A stretch of DNA of 64,000 bases from CAYWMY01 sp046352935. GTDB taxonomy: Bacteria; Pseudomonadota; Gammaproteobacteria; Steroidobacterales; Steroidobacteraceae. The position numbers and the translations under genes were made by a program. Shown in pieces: positions 52,586-61,559 of the stretch. The notes under the pieces were generated by a model. It did no database searches, was not told the DNA's origin, and worked only from the letters and a program-made list of their open reading frames with translations. Location: contig JAXMGR010000015.1 of the NCBI GenBank assembly GCA_046352935.1, positions 1 to 64,000 of the forward strand, in the 5' to 3' direction. Each line of letters opens with the position of its first letter. Within the stretch, counting starts at the first letter, position 1.

Positions 52586-53352
52586 TCCGCGACATCGTCA
52601 CCGAACTGCGCAACGCCGTCGCGACGATCGGCTCGTACGCGATCTTCTTCGCGCGCCTCGTGGCCGAGACGCCGCGCTCGTTCCTGCGCCCGTCGCTGAT
52701 CGTCGCTCAGGTGCACAATGCGGGAGCGCTCTCGCTCGTCATCATCATGCTCTGCGGCCTGTTCGTCGGCATGGTGCTGGGCCTGCAGGGTTTCGACCTG
52801 CTGCAGCGCTTCGGGTCCGAGGAGTCGCTCGGCACCGCGGCCGCGCTCGGCCTGCTGCGTGAACTGGGCCCCGTGGTGACCGCGCTGCTGTTCGCGGGCC
52901 GCGCCGGCACCGCGCTCGCCTCCGAACTCGGCCTGATGCGTGCGACCGACCAGATCTCCGCGCTGCAGATGATGGCCGTCGACCCGGTGCGGCGCGTGGT
53001 GATGCCGCGCTTCATCGGCGGCGTGATCGCGATGCCGCTGCTCGCCGCGATCTTCAGCATGATCGGCATCTACGGCGCACAGCTCGTCGGCGTCCAGCTC
53101 ATGGGGGTCGATTCGGGTCAGTTCTGGTCGCAGATGCGCGGCGCCGTGGAACTGCGCGACGTCAACGAAGGCGTCATCAAGAGCTGCGTGTTCGGCGTGA
53201 TCTGCAGCGCGATCGCCGTCTACGAGGGATTCCATGCGACGCCGACCGCGGAGGGCGTCGGTCGCGCGACGACCCGCACCGTGGTGATCTCGGCCGTCGT
53301 CGTCCTGCTGGCCGACTACATGCTCACGGCCGTGCTGTTGAGAGGAGAGTGA
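52582..53352 (+). CDS. mlaE: Mla transporter permease MlaE
   Basis: A 256-residue permease with five or six membrane segments. It has LGLLRELGPVVTALLFAGRAG and SELGLMRATDQISALQMM, the MlaE/YrbE signature, and AVVVLLADYMLTAVL at the C-terminus. Coupled to mlaF by a four-base overlap. Confidence 0.95.
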   Translation: MIRDIVTELRNAVATIGSYAIFFARLVAETPRSFLRPSLIVAQVHNAGALSLVIIMLCGLFVGMVLGLQGFDLLQRFGSEESLGTAAALGLLRELGPVVTALLFAGRAGTALASELGLMRATDQISALQMMAVDPVRRVVMPRFIGGVIAMPLLAAIFSMIGIYGAQLVGVQLMGVDSGQFWSQMRGAVELRDVNEGVIKSCVFGVICSAIAVYEGFHATPTAEGVGRATTRTVVISAVVVLLADYMLTAVLLRGE

Positions 53353-53354
53353 CG

Positions 53355-53849
53355 ATGCGTTCGACACGCGCCGTGGAAATCGGCACCGGCCTGTTCGTAC
53401 TGCTCGGCTTCGCCGCGCTGTTCTTCCTGGTGACGCAGATCACCAACCGCCAGCTGACCATCGGTGACACGAGCTACCGGCTGGAGGCCCGCTTCGAGAA
53501 CGTCGGCGGGCTGAAGCCCGGAGCGCCCGTGTCCATGGCCGGCGTCACCGTGGGCCGGGTCGAGAGCATCGACTACGACATGGGCGACTTCAAGGCCGTG
53601 GTGCGGCTGCGCATCGACGGGCGCTTCGACCGGATCCCCGACGACAGCGACGCCAGCATCTTCACGGCGGGTCTGCTGGGCGGCCAGTACATCGGTCTCG
53701 GCGCCGGCGGATCGGAAACCTTTTATCGCGATGGTGGTCGAATCGAATTCACGCAGTCCGCGATCGTGCTCGAGAACCTGATCAGCAAGTACCTGTTTTC
53801 GAAGGCTGAGGAGAAGGCGAACACGCCGGCTCAGGAGAACCCGAAGTGA
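53355..53849 (+). CDS. mlaD: Mla substrate-binding protein MlaD
   Basis: A 164-residue MCE-domain protein. One N-terminal membrane helix (GTGLFVLLGFAALFFLVTQ) is followed by the MCE beta barrel (YRLEARFENVGGLKPGAPV, then FTAGLLGGQYIGLGAGG). It forms the hexameric periplasmic ring on MlaE. ATG 53355 with AGAGGAGAG upstream is preferred over GTG 53349. Confidence 0.95.
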   Translation: MRSTRAVEIGTGLFVLLGFAALFFLVTQITNRQLTIGDTSYRLEARFENVGGLKPGAPVSMAGVTVGRVESIDYDMGDFKAVVRLRIDGRFDRIPDDSDASIFTAGLLGGQYIGLGAGGSETFYRDGGRIEFTQSAIVLENLISKYLFSKAEEKANTPAQENPK

Positions 53850-54526
53850 GCGACCGCATGTTGGCCCTGACGACGACCCTGCTGCTCGCGGTGGCCGCGC
53901 CGCTGGTGCCCGCTGTCGCGGCCGATACGGCGCCGGCAGCCGTGGTGCCGGTTCCCGGACCGGGACCGCAGGAGATCATCAAGGACACCGCGGAGCGTCT
54001 GCTCAAGTCGCTGGATGCCGACCGCGACGGTTATCGCAGGAACCCCGAGCGCATCAGGAAGCTCGTCGACGAACTCATGCTGCCGCACTTCGACAGCGAC
54101 TACGCGGCGCGGCTCGTGCTCGCCAAGCACTGGCGCACCGCGACGCCCGAGCAGCGCAAGCGCTTCATCGACGCGTTCTACCAGCGCATGCTGCGCAACT
54201 ACGGCTCCGCGCTCGCGGAGTTCACGGCCGACCGGCTGACGGTGCTGCCCTTCAAGGGCGATCTGGCGAGCGGCCAGGCGACGGTGCGCACGGAGATCCG
54301 CCGCGACGACGGCACGCGCGTCCCCGTGAACTATTCGGTGCGTGGCACGCCGCAGGGCTGGAAGGCCTGGGACGTCACCATCGAGGGCATCTCGTACGTG
54401 AAGAACTTCCGCACCGACTTCGGCGCCGAGATCGAGCAGAAGGGCCTCGAAGCCGTCATCGCGAGGCTCGAGGCCGAGAACCAGAAAGCCGACGCGCCGA
54501 AAGGTGCCGGCGCCTCGAAGGCCTGA
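53846..54526 (+). CDS. mlaC: Mla periplasmic lipid carrier MlaC
   Basis: A 226-residue exported protein with a signal peptide (LALTTTLLLAVAAPLVPAVAA) and the MlaC/Ttg2D fold (RKRFIDAFYQRMLRNYGSAL, then WDVTIEGISYVKNFRTDF). Shuttles phospholipid between MlaA and MlaD. GTG 53846 overlaps mlaD as GTGA; ATG 53858 is an alternative start. The tail is Lys/Ala-rich and non-conserved. Confidence 0.94.
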   Translation: MSDRMLALTTTLLLAVAAPLVPAVAADTAPAAVVPVPGPGPQEIIKDTAERLLKSLDADRDGYRRNPERIRKLVDELMLPHFDSDYAARLVLAKHWRTATPEQRKRFIDAFYQRMLRNYGSALAEFTADRLTVLPFKGDLASGQATVRTEIRRDDGTRVPVNYSVRGTPQGWKAWDVTIEGISYVKNFRTDFGAEIEQKGLEAVIARLEAENQKADAPKGAGASKA

Positions 54527-54532
54527 GGTCCC

Positions 54533-54865
54533 GTGCGCAGCGCAGGCGGCGAATCCGCGGCGGGCCAGTACCGGCTGCAGGCGCTGGGTGAAGGGCGCTT
54601 CGCGGTCACGGGCGCGCTGACGCTCGCGACGGCCGCGCAGGCGCTCGTCGCCGGAGAGCGCGCATTCGCCGATGCCGCCAGCATCGAGGTCGACCTGTCC
54701 GGAGTCGTGGCGGCCGACAGCGCGGGCCTCGCGGTGCTGCTGGAGTGGGTGCGGTCTGCGCGCCAGCGCGGCCGGCGCCTGCGCCTGCGTTCCCTGCCGC
54801 CCATGCTGACCGCGATCGCCGGCATCAGCGAAGTCGACGACGTCCTGCGCGCGGCCGAGGGCTGA
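54533..54865 (+). CDS. mlaB: Mla STAS-domain protein MlaB
   Basis: A 110-residue cytoplasmic STAS protein (IEVDLSGVVAADSAGLAVLL with the conserved Ser, then LRLRSLPPMLTAIAGISEVDDVL). It binds MlaF and stabilises the complex. GTG start at 54533, six bases after mlaC. Confidence 0.9.
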   Translation: MRSAGGESAAGQYRLQALGEGRFAVTGALTLATAAQALVAGERAFADAASIEVDLSGVVAADSAGLAVLLEWVRSARQRGRRLRLRSLPPMLTAIAGISEVDDVLRAAEG

Positions 54866-54888
54866 CGCCTCGGTCGCGGCGACCGGTC

Positions 54889-55704
54889 TCAAGGATTCGT
54901 GGATGGAGTGACCGACGCCGCGGCCTGCTCCGGCGGAGCGGCGCCCGGGCCGGCCGCGTCCGCCGTGCCGTCGGCGTCCGTCCCGTCGACACCCGGATCC
55001 TCGAGCGGCTCTTCTTCGACGTCGCCGTCCTTCACCAGGAAGTCGCGACGCTGCAGGTAGGCGTTGCGGATGAACGCGTACGGGTCGTAGGTGCCGGCGA
55101 GCGTCTCGTCGAGCGGCAGCAGCGCGACGCGGTGATCGAGCACCTCGAGGCCCAGCAGCGAATAGCGGATCTTGTCTTCCTCGATGTAATGCCCGGCGTC
55201 GGTGACCAGGAAGTCCATGGCCAGACCCGGCGTGTCACGCACCGTCGAGGGTCCGAAGAACGGCAGCATGATGTAGGGCCCCGGCGGTACGCCCCAGTGC
55301 CCCAGCGTCTGGCCGAAATCCTCGTCGTTCCGCGGGATACCCATCTTCGTGGCGGGATCCCACAGGCCTGCGAGGCCGACCGTCGTGTTGAAGAGCAGGC
55401 GCGTGATGTCTTCGACCGCCCGCTTCAGCTTCAGCTGCAGCACGTCGTTGACCAGCGTGGTCGTGTAGCTGAGGTTCGACACGGCATTGCCGATGCCCTT
55501 GCGGGCGACCGACGGCACCACTGCACGGTAGCCCTTCGCGGCGGGCTTCAGGAATGCGCGGTCCATGGTGTCGTTGAAGCGATAGACGCCACGGTTCATG
55601 CGCTCGAAGGGATCGCGCGGCGACGGCGCGGTCTTCTGCTGGGTCGTGGCGCAGGCGGAGAGCAGCAGGGCGGCGATCAGCAGGGCGGTGCGTCGGGCTG
55701 TCAT
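54889..55704 (-). CDS. mlaA: Outer-membrane lipoprotein MlaA (VacJ)
   Basis: A 271-residue lipoprotein with lipobox LLSAC at residues 14-18. It has DPFERMNRGVYRFNDTMDRA, GHWGVPPGPYIMLPFFGPS and DFLVTDAGHYIEEDKIRYS, family-typical. The last 50 residues are an acidic Pro/Ala-rich tail. It removes surface phospholipids and passes them to MlaC. Unlike E. coli, it lies next to mlaB, convergent with the mla operon, so one locus encodes the whole system. Confidence 0.96.
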   Translation of the reverse strand: MTARRTALLIAALLLSACATTQQKTAPSPRDPFERMNRGVYRFNDTMDRAFLKPAAKGYRAVVPSVARKGIGNAVSNLSYTTTLVNDVLQLKLKRAVEDITRLLFNTTVGLAGLWDPATKMGIPRNDEDFGQTLGHWGVPPGPYIMLPFFGPSTVRDTPGLAMDFLVTDAGHYIEEDKIRYSLLGLEVLDHRVALLPLDETLAGTYDPYAFIRNAYLQRRDFLVKDGDVEEEPLEDPGVDGTDADGTADAAGPGAAPPEQAAASVTPSTNP

Positions 55705-55829
55705 CGGGAGTCGTCCGTGGCGAAGGGCGGCATTCTAGGATTCCGTCCGTGCCGGGGCCAGTAGTCCCCGGCTCCCGGTGCAGGTCCGGGGTCCTGCCCG
55801 CACCGCGCGCGCCTCCTCGACGCGCCGGG

Positions 55830-57320
55830 TCAGCCGTTGCCGCCTCGTCCACCCGACTGGGCGGGGATCTGCTGTTCGCGCCGCCCTTTCGGCAGGTACT
55901 CGGACAGTTCGTCGATGCGGGCCTGGAAGCGCTGTCGCTGCACGTTCGTGAGGTCGGGCACGCCGAGCGCGAGCCGCAGCTGGTCGATCGCCAGCGTCAG
56001 CTCGCCGCTCATCACATAGTGCTCGGCCATGTAGTAGTACGCATCCGCGACGTCCCCGGCGGTGTTCGCGACCTGCGCGATGTAGCGCGCCTGGGCCGGC
56101 GTGGGCGGCACGTTGTTGAACAGGTCGAGCAGAAGCTGGTGCGCACGACGCGCCTCACCGTCGCGCACCAGCGTCTCGGCGAGCCGCGTCGTGACGGGCA
56201 CGTTGCGCGGGAACAGCCGGACGGCGTCCTCGAGCACCCGGCGGGATCCCGCGACGTCGCCGGCCTCGAGCAACGCCTGGCCGAGCGCCGTGTGGAAGAT
56301 GGTCATGGCCGGATAGGCCTGCTGCAGGCCGCGCAGCAGCGGCACCGCCTCGGCCGGTGCGTGCCCGGCGATCAGCACGAGCGCGCGGCGGTAACGCTCC
56401 AGCGCGGGCGCGGTGGCGTCCTGGCCGGACGGGTAGAGCGCCTTGAAGTCGGTGTCGACGGGCATGGACTGCACGCGGATGCGCTCGCGGATCAGCGCGT
56501 AGCTCGGACTGTCCTGCGTGGGTCCGCTGCGCAGCGCCAGGGCGCGGTCGCGCGTCTCCGCGATGCGCTCGCTGGTCACGGGGTGCGTCTGCAGCATGGG
56601 CGGCACCGCCGCGGCGGCGAGGCCCATGCGCTGCTGCAGCGTCTCGAAGAAGTCCGGCATGCCGAGCGGATCGAAGCCGGCGGCGTTCACGACGCGGATG
56701 CCGACCCGGTCGGCCTCGGCCTCGTTGGCCCGCGTGAAGTTGATCTGCTGCTGGATGGCGAGGCTCTGCGCGGCGCTGACGCTGCCCATCATGGCGTCCG
56801 CGGGCATGCCCGTGGCGGTGCCGACGAGGATCGCCGCGAGCACGGCGGCCGCCGAGGCGAGGTTGGTGCGCCCGGCGTTCTGCACCGAACGAGCGATGTG
56901 ACGCTGGGTGACGTGCGCGATCTCGTGGCCGATCACGCCGGCGAGCTCGTTCTCGTTGCGCGTCGCGCTGACGAGGCCGGCGTGCACCCCGATGAAGCCG
57001 CCGGGCAGTGCGAATGCGTTGATGTCGGCGTCGCGCACGACGAAGAACGTGAAGCGGTGGGATCCCTCGTGCGCCTGGCTCGCGAGGCGCTGGCCGAGGG
57101 ACTGCACGTACTCGACGACCTCGGGATCCTCGATGACCTGGCCCTCGTCCCGCAGGCCGCGCAGGATCATGAGCCCGATCCGGTATTCGTCGGCCTGCGA
57201 CAGCTTGACCGACGCGGGGTTGCCGATGTCCGGCAGGTCGCCCGTCGCGTTCTGGGCGTGCGCCGGGATTCCGGCGAGCGGGACGGTGAGCAGCAGCAGG
57301 GCGACGAGGAAGGCGCGCAT
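55830..57320 (-). CDS. M48 metalloprotease with TPRs, BepA-like
   Basis: A 496-residue periplasmic protease with a signal peptide (residues 1-22), catalytic HEIAH at 132-136 and the third zinc ligand region RANEAEADRVG. C-terminal half: TPR repeats (HTALGQALLEAGDVAGSRRVL onward). E. coli BepA degrades misfolded LptD/BamA and helps assembly. It has BepA's protease-plus-TPR length. Start ATG 57320 fits the signal peptide; the upstream open frame overlaps phoH. Placed 41 bases after the phoH-like stop. Confidence 0.9.
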   Translation of the reverse strand: MRAFLVALLLLTVPLAGIPAHAQNATGDLPDIGNPASVKLSQADEYRIGLMILRGLRDEGQVIEDPEVVEYVQSLGQRLASQAHEGSHRFTFFVVRDADINAFALPGGFIGVHAGLVSATRNENELAGVIGHEIAHVTQRHIARSVQNAGRTNLASAAAVLAAILVGTATGMPADAMMGSVSAAQSLAIQQQINFTRANEAEADRVGIRVVNAAGFDPLGMPDFFETLQQRMGLAAAAVPPMLQTHPVTSERIAETRDRALALRSGPTQDSPSYALIRERIRVQSMPVDTDFKALYPSGQDATAPALERYRRALVLIAGHAPAEAVPLLRGLQQAYPAMTIFHTALGQALLEAGDVAGSRRVLEDAVRLFPRNVPVTTRLAETLVRDGEARRAHQLLLDLFNNVPPTPAQARYIAQVANTAGDVADAYYYMAEHYVMSGELTLAIDQLRLALGVPDLTNVQRQRFQARIDELSEYLPKGRREQQIPAQSGGRGGNG

Positions 57321-57361
57321 GACCGGGGAGTTCGACCGGCCGCAGTGGCCGCGGTTCACTC

Positions 57362-58801
57362 TCACAGCGCCTCGGAGGCGAAGTCTGCGAGGCGGGAGCG
57401 CTCGCCGCGCATGAGCGTGACGTGGCCGGCGTGTTCCCAGCCGCGGAACCGGTTCACCACGTAGGTGAGGCCGCAGGTCGTCGGCGTGAGGTAGGGCGTG
57501 TCGATCTGTGCGATGTTGCCGAGGCAGACGAGCTTCGTGCCGGGACCGGCGCGCGTGACCAGCGCCTTCATCTGCTTCGGCGTCAGGTTCTGCGCCTCGT
57601 CGAGGATCAGGAACCGGTTCAGGAACGTGCGGCCGCGCATGAAGTTCAGTGAACGGATCTTGATCCGGTTGCGCAGCAGGTCGTTGGTGGCCGCGCGACC
57701 CCAGCTGCCGCCTTCCTGGCCCTGGGTCAGGACCTCGAGGTTGTCCATGAGCGCGCCCATCCACGGCTCCATCTTCTCCTCCTCGGTGCCGGGGAGGAAG
57801 CCGATGTCCTCGCCGAGCGGGATGGTCACCCGCGTCATGAGGATCTCGCTGAAGCGGTTCTGCTCGAGCGTCAGGGCGAGGCCGGCGGCGAGCGCCAGCA
57901 GCGTCTTGCCCGTGCCCGCGGGCCCGACGATCGTGACGAAGTCGATCGCGGGGTCGAGCAACAGGTTCAGCGCGAAGTTCTGCTCGCGATTGCGGGCGCG
58001 GATGCCCCAGACGGCATGGCGCTCGCTGCGGTAGTCGTGCGCCACCTCGAGCGTTGCGGTGTCGCCGTCGACGCCGCGGACCAGGGCTTCGAAGCCCTCG
58101 TCGGTCGAGTCGTAGACGAACTCGTTCGGCTGCCACTCGCGCGCCAGCGGTCCGCTGATGCGGTAGAACGTGCGCGCGTGGTCCTGCCAGGAATGCATGT
58201 CGCGGCCGTGGGATTCCCAGAAATCCGCCGGCAGCGCGCTGACTCCCGTGTACAGCAGGTCCGCGTCCTCGATGGTGCGGTCGCTGAAGTAGTCCTCGGC
58301 GTGCACGCCGAGCACCGCGGCCTTGATGCGCAGGTTGATGTCCTTCGACACCAGCGTGACCCGGGCAGCGGGCAGTTCGCGCTGCAGCGCCAGCGTGTAG
58401 GCGAGGATCGAGTTGTCCGCGCCGTGCCCCGGCAGCGTGTCGGGCAGATCGTCGCCGAGCCGCCTCGTCTGGAAGAACAGGCGCCCCGAGGGTGGACGCT
58501 TGCCCTGGTTGCCCGGGCGGCCACCCGGCAGCTCCAGGCCGCGGTCGATCTGTTCCTTGGTGGAATTCGCCATCAGCTCGTCGAGGAAGCGGCTGACCTG
58601 GCGCACGTTGCGCGCGGCCTCCGACAGGCCCTTCTTGCCGGCGTCGAGTTCCTCGACCACGATCATCGGGATGTAGATGTCGTGTTCCTCGAAACGGAAG
58701 ATCGCCGCGGGATCGTGCATGAGCACGTTCGTGTCCAGCACGAAGACGCGGCGCGGCGCAGTCGCGGCAGTCCCCTCGGTGGGGGGATTCTCGACGCTCA
58801 C
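57362..58801 (-). CDS. PIN-PhoH fusion protein (PhoH2/YlaK-like)
   Basis: A 479-residue protein. The N-terminal PIN nuclease domain (VFVLDTNVLMHDP, then VVEELDAGKKG, and DNSILAYTL with acidic active-site residues) is joined to a C-terminal PhoH ATPase domain (Walker A VGPAGTGKTLLALAAG, Walker B FLILDEAQNLTPKQ). PhoH2-type fusions act as RNA helicase/RNases in other bacteria; here the role is unknown. GTG 58801 overlaps the bcp stop as GTGA. Confidence 0.93.
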   Translation of the reverse strand: MSVENPPTEGTAATAPRRVFVLDTNVLMHDPAAIFRFEEHDIYIPMIVVEELDAGKKGLSEAARNVRQVSRFLDELMANSTKEQIDRGLELPGGRPGNQGKRPPSGRLFFQTRRLGDDLPDTLPGHGADNSILAYTLALQRELPAARVTLVSKDINLRIKAAVLGVHAEDYFSDRTIEDADLLYTGVSALPADFWESHGRDMHSWQDHARTFYRISGPLAREWQPNEFVYDSTDEGFEALVRGVDGDTATLEVAHDYRSERHAVWGIRARNREQNFALNLLLDPAIDFVTIVGPAGTGKTLLALAAGLALTLEQNRFSEILMTRVTIPLGEDIGFLPGTEEEKMEPWMGALMDNLEVLTQGQEGGSWGRAATNDLLRNRIKIRSLNFMRGRTFLNRFLILDEAQNLTPKQMKALVTRAGPGTKLVCLGNIAQIDTPYLTPTTCGLTYVVNRFRGWEHAGHVTLMRGERSRLADFASEAL

Positions 58802-59262
58802 AGAGCTTCGGCCGCGGCGAGCACCGCGGCCACGTGGCCTTCGACCTTCACCTTGCGCCACTCCTGCCGCAGCACACCTTCGGCATCGATCAGGAAGGTG
58901 CTGCGTTCGATGCCCAGGACCTTGCGGCCGTACATCGACTTCTCCTTCCAGACGCCGAATGCCGTCGCGACGGCGTGGTCGGCGTCGGACCCGAGTTCGA
59001 ACGGCAGCTGCATCGCGGTCCTGAACCGCTCGTGCGATGCGATCGAATCGGGGGAGATGCCGAGCACCGCCGTCCCGGCGCGGCGGAACTTCGCGTGGAG
59101 GTCGCGGAAGTCCGCGGCTTCACGCGTGCAGCCGGGGGTGTTGTCCCGCGGATAGAAGTAGATCACGAGCTTGCTGCCGCCGAAGTCCTTCAGTGCGACG
59201 GGGCCCGAGGTCGTCGGGAGCGTGAATGCCGGAACCTTCCTGCCCGTCGTCGGAATCGTCAT
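58798..59262 (-). CDS. bcp: Thioredoxin-dependent thiol peroxidase (peroxiredoxin Q)
   Basis: A 154-residue peroxiredoxin with the peroxidatic Cys45 in YPRDNTPGCTRE. A resolving Cys five residues on is absent (next is EAADF), so it belongs to the one-Cys or distal-resolver form. Reduces hydroperoxides. The GcvR-like gene is 34 bases upstream; gcvR-bcp order is conserved in many gammaproteobacteria. Confidence 0.95.
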   Translation of the reverse strand: MTIPTTGRKVPAFTLPTTSGPVALKDFGGSKLVIYFYPRDNTPGCTREAADFRDLHAKFRRAGTAVLGISPDSIASHERFRTAMQLPFELGSDADHAVATAFGVWKEKSMYGRKVLGIERSTFLIDAEGVLRQEWRKVKVEGHVAAVLAAAEAL

Positions 59263-59296
59263 GTTCGTCCTCTCGTCGATGCGCGATGCCCGGGCC

Positions 59297-59827
59297 CTAG
59301 CCCTTCACGGGCTCGAGTATCGCATCGAGGTTCACGTGATCGCAGAAGTCCATGAACTCCTCGCGCAGGGCGCCGATGTGGATCCGTGACGGGACGTTGG
59401 CCGTGACGTAGACGGAGCACATCGACGCGCCGGTGTGCGGGGCCGTGTACGTCCGCGTGCTGAGCTCGCCGATCTCGATGCCGCGCGAGGAGAAGAACCC
59501 GGTCAGGGAGGACACGATGCCGGGCTGGTCCAGGCAGACGGCGTCGACGGAGTAGGGCGCCTGGTCCGCATGGACCTCGCGTTCGTCCGTGCGCCGCAGC
59601 TGCAGGGCGAGCCCGGCGCTCTCCGCCAGGCGCTTGAGTTCGGTCTCGACGCGCGCGACCGCGTGCCAGTTGCCGGTCACGAGTGCCATGAGCGCGAACT
59701 CCCGGCCGAGTGCCGTCATGCGGCTCTCCGCGATGCTGCCGCCGCAGTCGGCGATGGCCTTGGTGACTTCGTGCGCGAGACTGGTCCGGTCGCCGCCGAT
59801 GATGGAGATGGCGAGGTGCTGTTTCAT
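59297..59827 (-). CDS. gcvR: ACT-domain regulator GcvR
   Basis: A 176-residue protein with two ACT domains (LAISIIGGDRTSLAHEVTKA at the start; DAVCLDQPGIVSSLTGFFSS near residue 95). E. coli GcvR binds GcvA and represses glycine cleavage genes. Position between dapA (divergent) and bcp matches the E. coli order. No gcvA is in the window. Confidence 0.9.
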   Translation of the reverse strand: MKQHLAISIIGGDRTSLAHEVTKAIADCGGSIAESRMTALGREFALMALVTGNWHAVARVETELKRLAESAGLALQLRRTDEREVHADQAPYSVDAVCLDQPGIVSSLTGFFSSRGIEIGELSTRTYTAPHTGASMCSVYVTANVPSRIHIGALREEFMDFCDHVNLDAILEPVKG

Positions 59828-59893
59828 CGATGTGGCAGGAGTAGACAAGCGCGCAAGTCTACCGGGAAGCCCGGGACGACGGTACTTTCTGCC

Positions 59894-59923
59894 TTGCGCC
59901 GACTCGGGAGGGGCCAGTAGGAT
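59894..59923 (+). promoter_or_regulatory. Promoter of dapA
   Basis: TTGCGC (59894-59899) and TAGGAT (59918-59923) with an 18-base spacer, 36 bases before the dapA start, in the gap divergent from gcvR. Confidence 0.45.
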
Positions 59924-59959
59924 CGCGCCGGTCCCCATGTACTGGAGGAAGGTCCCGCG

Positions 59960-60835
59960 ATGTTCCACGGCAGCATCGTCGCACTGGTCACGCCCATGAC
60001 CGATGCCGGCGAAGTTGATTTCGATGCTTATGAAAGCCTGCTGGAGTGGCATCTCGCGGAGGGTTCCGACGGTGTGGTCGTCATGGGCACGACCGGGGAA
60101 TCTCCGACGGTCACCACCGCCGAAGGCGAGGAGCTGCTCGAGCGGGCCGTGCGCCGCCTGTCCGGGCGCGTGCCCGTGATCGCGGGCACCGGCACGGCAT
60201 CGACGGCCGTGACCGTCGAGCGCACGCGCGCCGCCTGTGAAGCCGGCGTCGATGCGGTGCTCGTCGTCACGCCCTACTACAACAAGCCCTCGCAGGAAGG
60301 CCTGTATCAGCACTTCCTCGCCGTGGCCGACGCCTCGAGCGTTCCCGTGATCCTCTACAACGTGCCGTCGCGCACCGCGGTGGACATGCTGCCGCCGACC
60401 GTGGCGCGGCTCGCGGAGCATCCGCAGATCGTCGCGATCAAGGAGGCGACGGGCCGCCTCGAGCGCGCGCGCGACATCCTCGGGTCCTGCGGCGATGATT
60501 TCGTGCTGCTCTCCGGCGACGACGCGACGGCGCGGGAGTGGATGCTCGCGGGAGCCCGCGGCGTGATCTCGGTGACCGCGAACGTGGTGCCGGGGGCGAT
60601 GCACCGGATGTGCGAGGCCGCGCTCGAGGGCGATGCCCCCGGCGCGCTGGCGATCGACACGACGCTCGCCGCACTGCACCGCGACCTGTTCCTCGAGGCG
60701 AATCCCATCCCCGTGAAATGGGCGCTGATGAAGATGGGCCGGACCCGCGGCGGCATCCGGCTGCCTTTGACCCGGCTCGCGGACGAGCACCAGCCTGCGG
60801 TGACGGCGGCCCTGCGCGCGGCGGGCATCTCTTGA
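59960..60835 (+). CDS. dapA: 4-hydroxy-tetrahydrodipicolinate synthase
   Basis: A 291-residue class I aldolase of lysine and peptidoglycan (diaminopimelate) synthesis. Catalytic residues match E. coli numbering: Thr44-Thr45 in GTTGESPT, Tyr133 in ILYNVPSRT and the Schiff-base Lys161 in AIKEATG. ATG 59960 has GGAGG about 12 bases upstream. Cotranscribed with the BamC-like lipoprotein. Confidence 0.97.
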   Translation: MFHGSIVALVTPMTDAGEVDFDAYESLLEWHLAEGSDGVVVMGTTGESPTVTTAEGEELLERAVRRLSGRVPVIAGTGTASTAVTVERTRAACEAGVDAVLVVTPYYNKPSQEGLYQHFLAVADASSVPVILYNVPSRTAVDMLPPTVARLAEHPQIVAIKEATGRLERARDILGSCGDDFVLLSGDDATAREWMLAGARGVISVTANVVPGAMHRMCEAALEGDAPGALAIDTTLAALHRDLFLEANPIPVKWALMKMGRTRGGIRLPLTRLADEHQPAVTAALRAAGIS

Positions 60836-60849
60836 GCGGAGGATCGTTC

Positions 60850-61215
60850 ATGCGTACGGCGGTGGTCCTGTGTGTCGTCGCGCTGCTCGCGGGCTGCGGC
60901 CTCTTCCGGGGATCGGGAGCCTGCAAGGAGCCCAAGGGCTACCAGGGCAACGCCGAGCTGCCGCTGCTGCGCGTTCCGGAAGGAGTGGACCCGCCGAACC
61001 AGCGGGCGCTCCTGCGCATTCCCGAGGTGAAGGGCACGGCGAAGCGTCGTCCCGATGGCCGCTGCCTCGATGAGCCGCCCGACTTCGAAGCCAGGGCTGC
61101 GGGCACCGCGGCCGGGGCCGTGCCGCCCGCGGGTCACGCCAGGGCGCAGCCAGCTGCAGAGCCAAAGCCTGCAGAACCAAAGGCAGAGCCTAAGCCTGCA
61201 GAGCCGAAGCAATAG
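60850..61215 (+). CDS. Short BamC-like outer-membrane lipoprotein
   Basis: A 121-residue lipoprotein with lipobox LLAGC (Cys16). The next segment (YQGNAELPLLRVPEGVDPPN, then LLRIPEV) matches the unstructured N-terminal region of BamC, the part that binds BamD. The two C-terminal helix-grip domains of BamC are absent; instead there is a Pro/Ala/Lys-Glu repeat tail (AEPKPAEPKAEPKPAEPK). The position right after dapA is the bamC position in gammaproteobacteria. It is either a naturally minimal BamC or a distinct lipoprotein. ATG 60850 has GGAGG nine bases upstream. Confidence 0.8.
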   Translation: MRTAVVLCVVALLAGCGLFRGSGACKEPKGYQGNAELPLLRVPEGVDPPNQRALLRIPEVKGTAKRRPDGRCLDEPPDFEARAAGTAAGAVPPAGHARAQPAAEPKPAEPKAEPKPAEPKQ

Positions 61216-61251
61216 CATCGTCTCGGGCGCGCGCGGCCGCGCCGTCCACGG

Positions 61252-61280
61252 TTGCCGCACCGGGGGGGCTTCTGTAGTCT
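61252..61280 (+). promoter_or_regulatory. Promoter of tRNA-Ser
   Basis: TTGCCG (61252-61257) and TAGTCT (61275-61280) with a 17-base spacer, 12 bases before the mature tRNA 5' end. Confidence 0.5.
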
Positions 61281-61292
61281 TGCGCCCCGCCC

Positions 61293-61384
61293 GGAGAGGT
61301 GGCCGAGTGGTCGAAGGCGCCGGACTGGAATTCCGGTAGTAGCTGCAAGGTTACTCGTGGGTTCGAATCCCACCCTCTCCGCCA
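61293..61384 (+). tRNA. tRNA-Ser (anticodon GGA)
   Basis: Acceptor GGAGAGG pairs with CCTCTCC, followed by discriminator G and an encoded CCA. The anticodon stem CCGGA/TCCGG encloses loop CTGGAAT (anticodon GGA). The long variable arm (GTAGTAGCTGCAAGGTTACTC) and T-arm GGTTCGAATCC are serine type. Its 3' end is duplicated 193 bases downstream. Confidence 0.97.
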
Positions 61385-61430
61385 ATGAAACAGGGCCCCG
61401 CGCTCCGAGCGGAGGGCCCTGTTTCATTGG
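61382..61430 (+). terminator. Long perfect hairpin after tRNA-Ser
   Basis: CCAATGAAACAGGGCCC (61382-61398) pairs perfectly over 17 bases with 61414-61430. The left arm begins inside the tRNA CCA. There is no T-run. A likely factor-independent or processing hairpin for the tRNA transcript. Confidence 0.7.
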
Positions 61431-61559
61431 TGGTGCGGGGTTGGCGATTCGGGCGCACCGGGTTCGACGGCCCGCGAAGCGGTGCCGGGCGCCGACACGC
61501 CGGCGGCGTGACGGCGATCCCGAGCGGGAGCGAGGGACGAGCGGCGTGAGCCGCGAGCC

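Noticed and set aside
61431..61559. A gene or small RNA between the two tRNA-Ser tail copies
   Set aside because: No open frame with a ribosome site, promoter or convincing structure was seen in the stretch.
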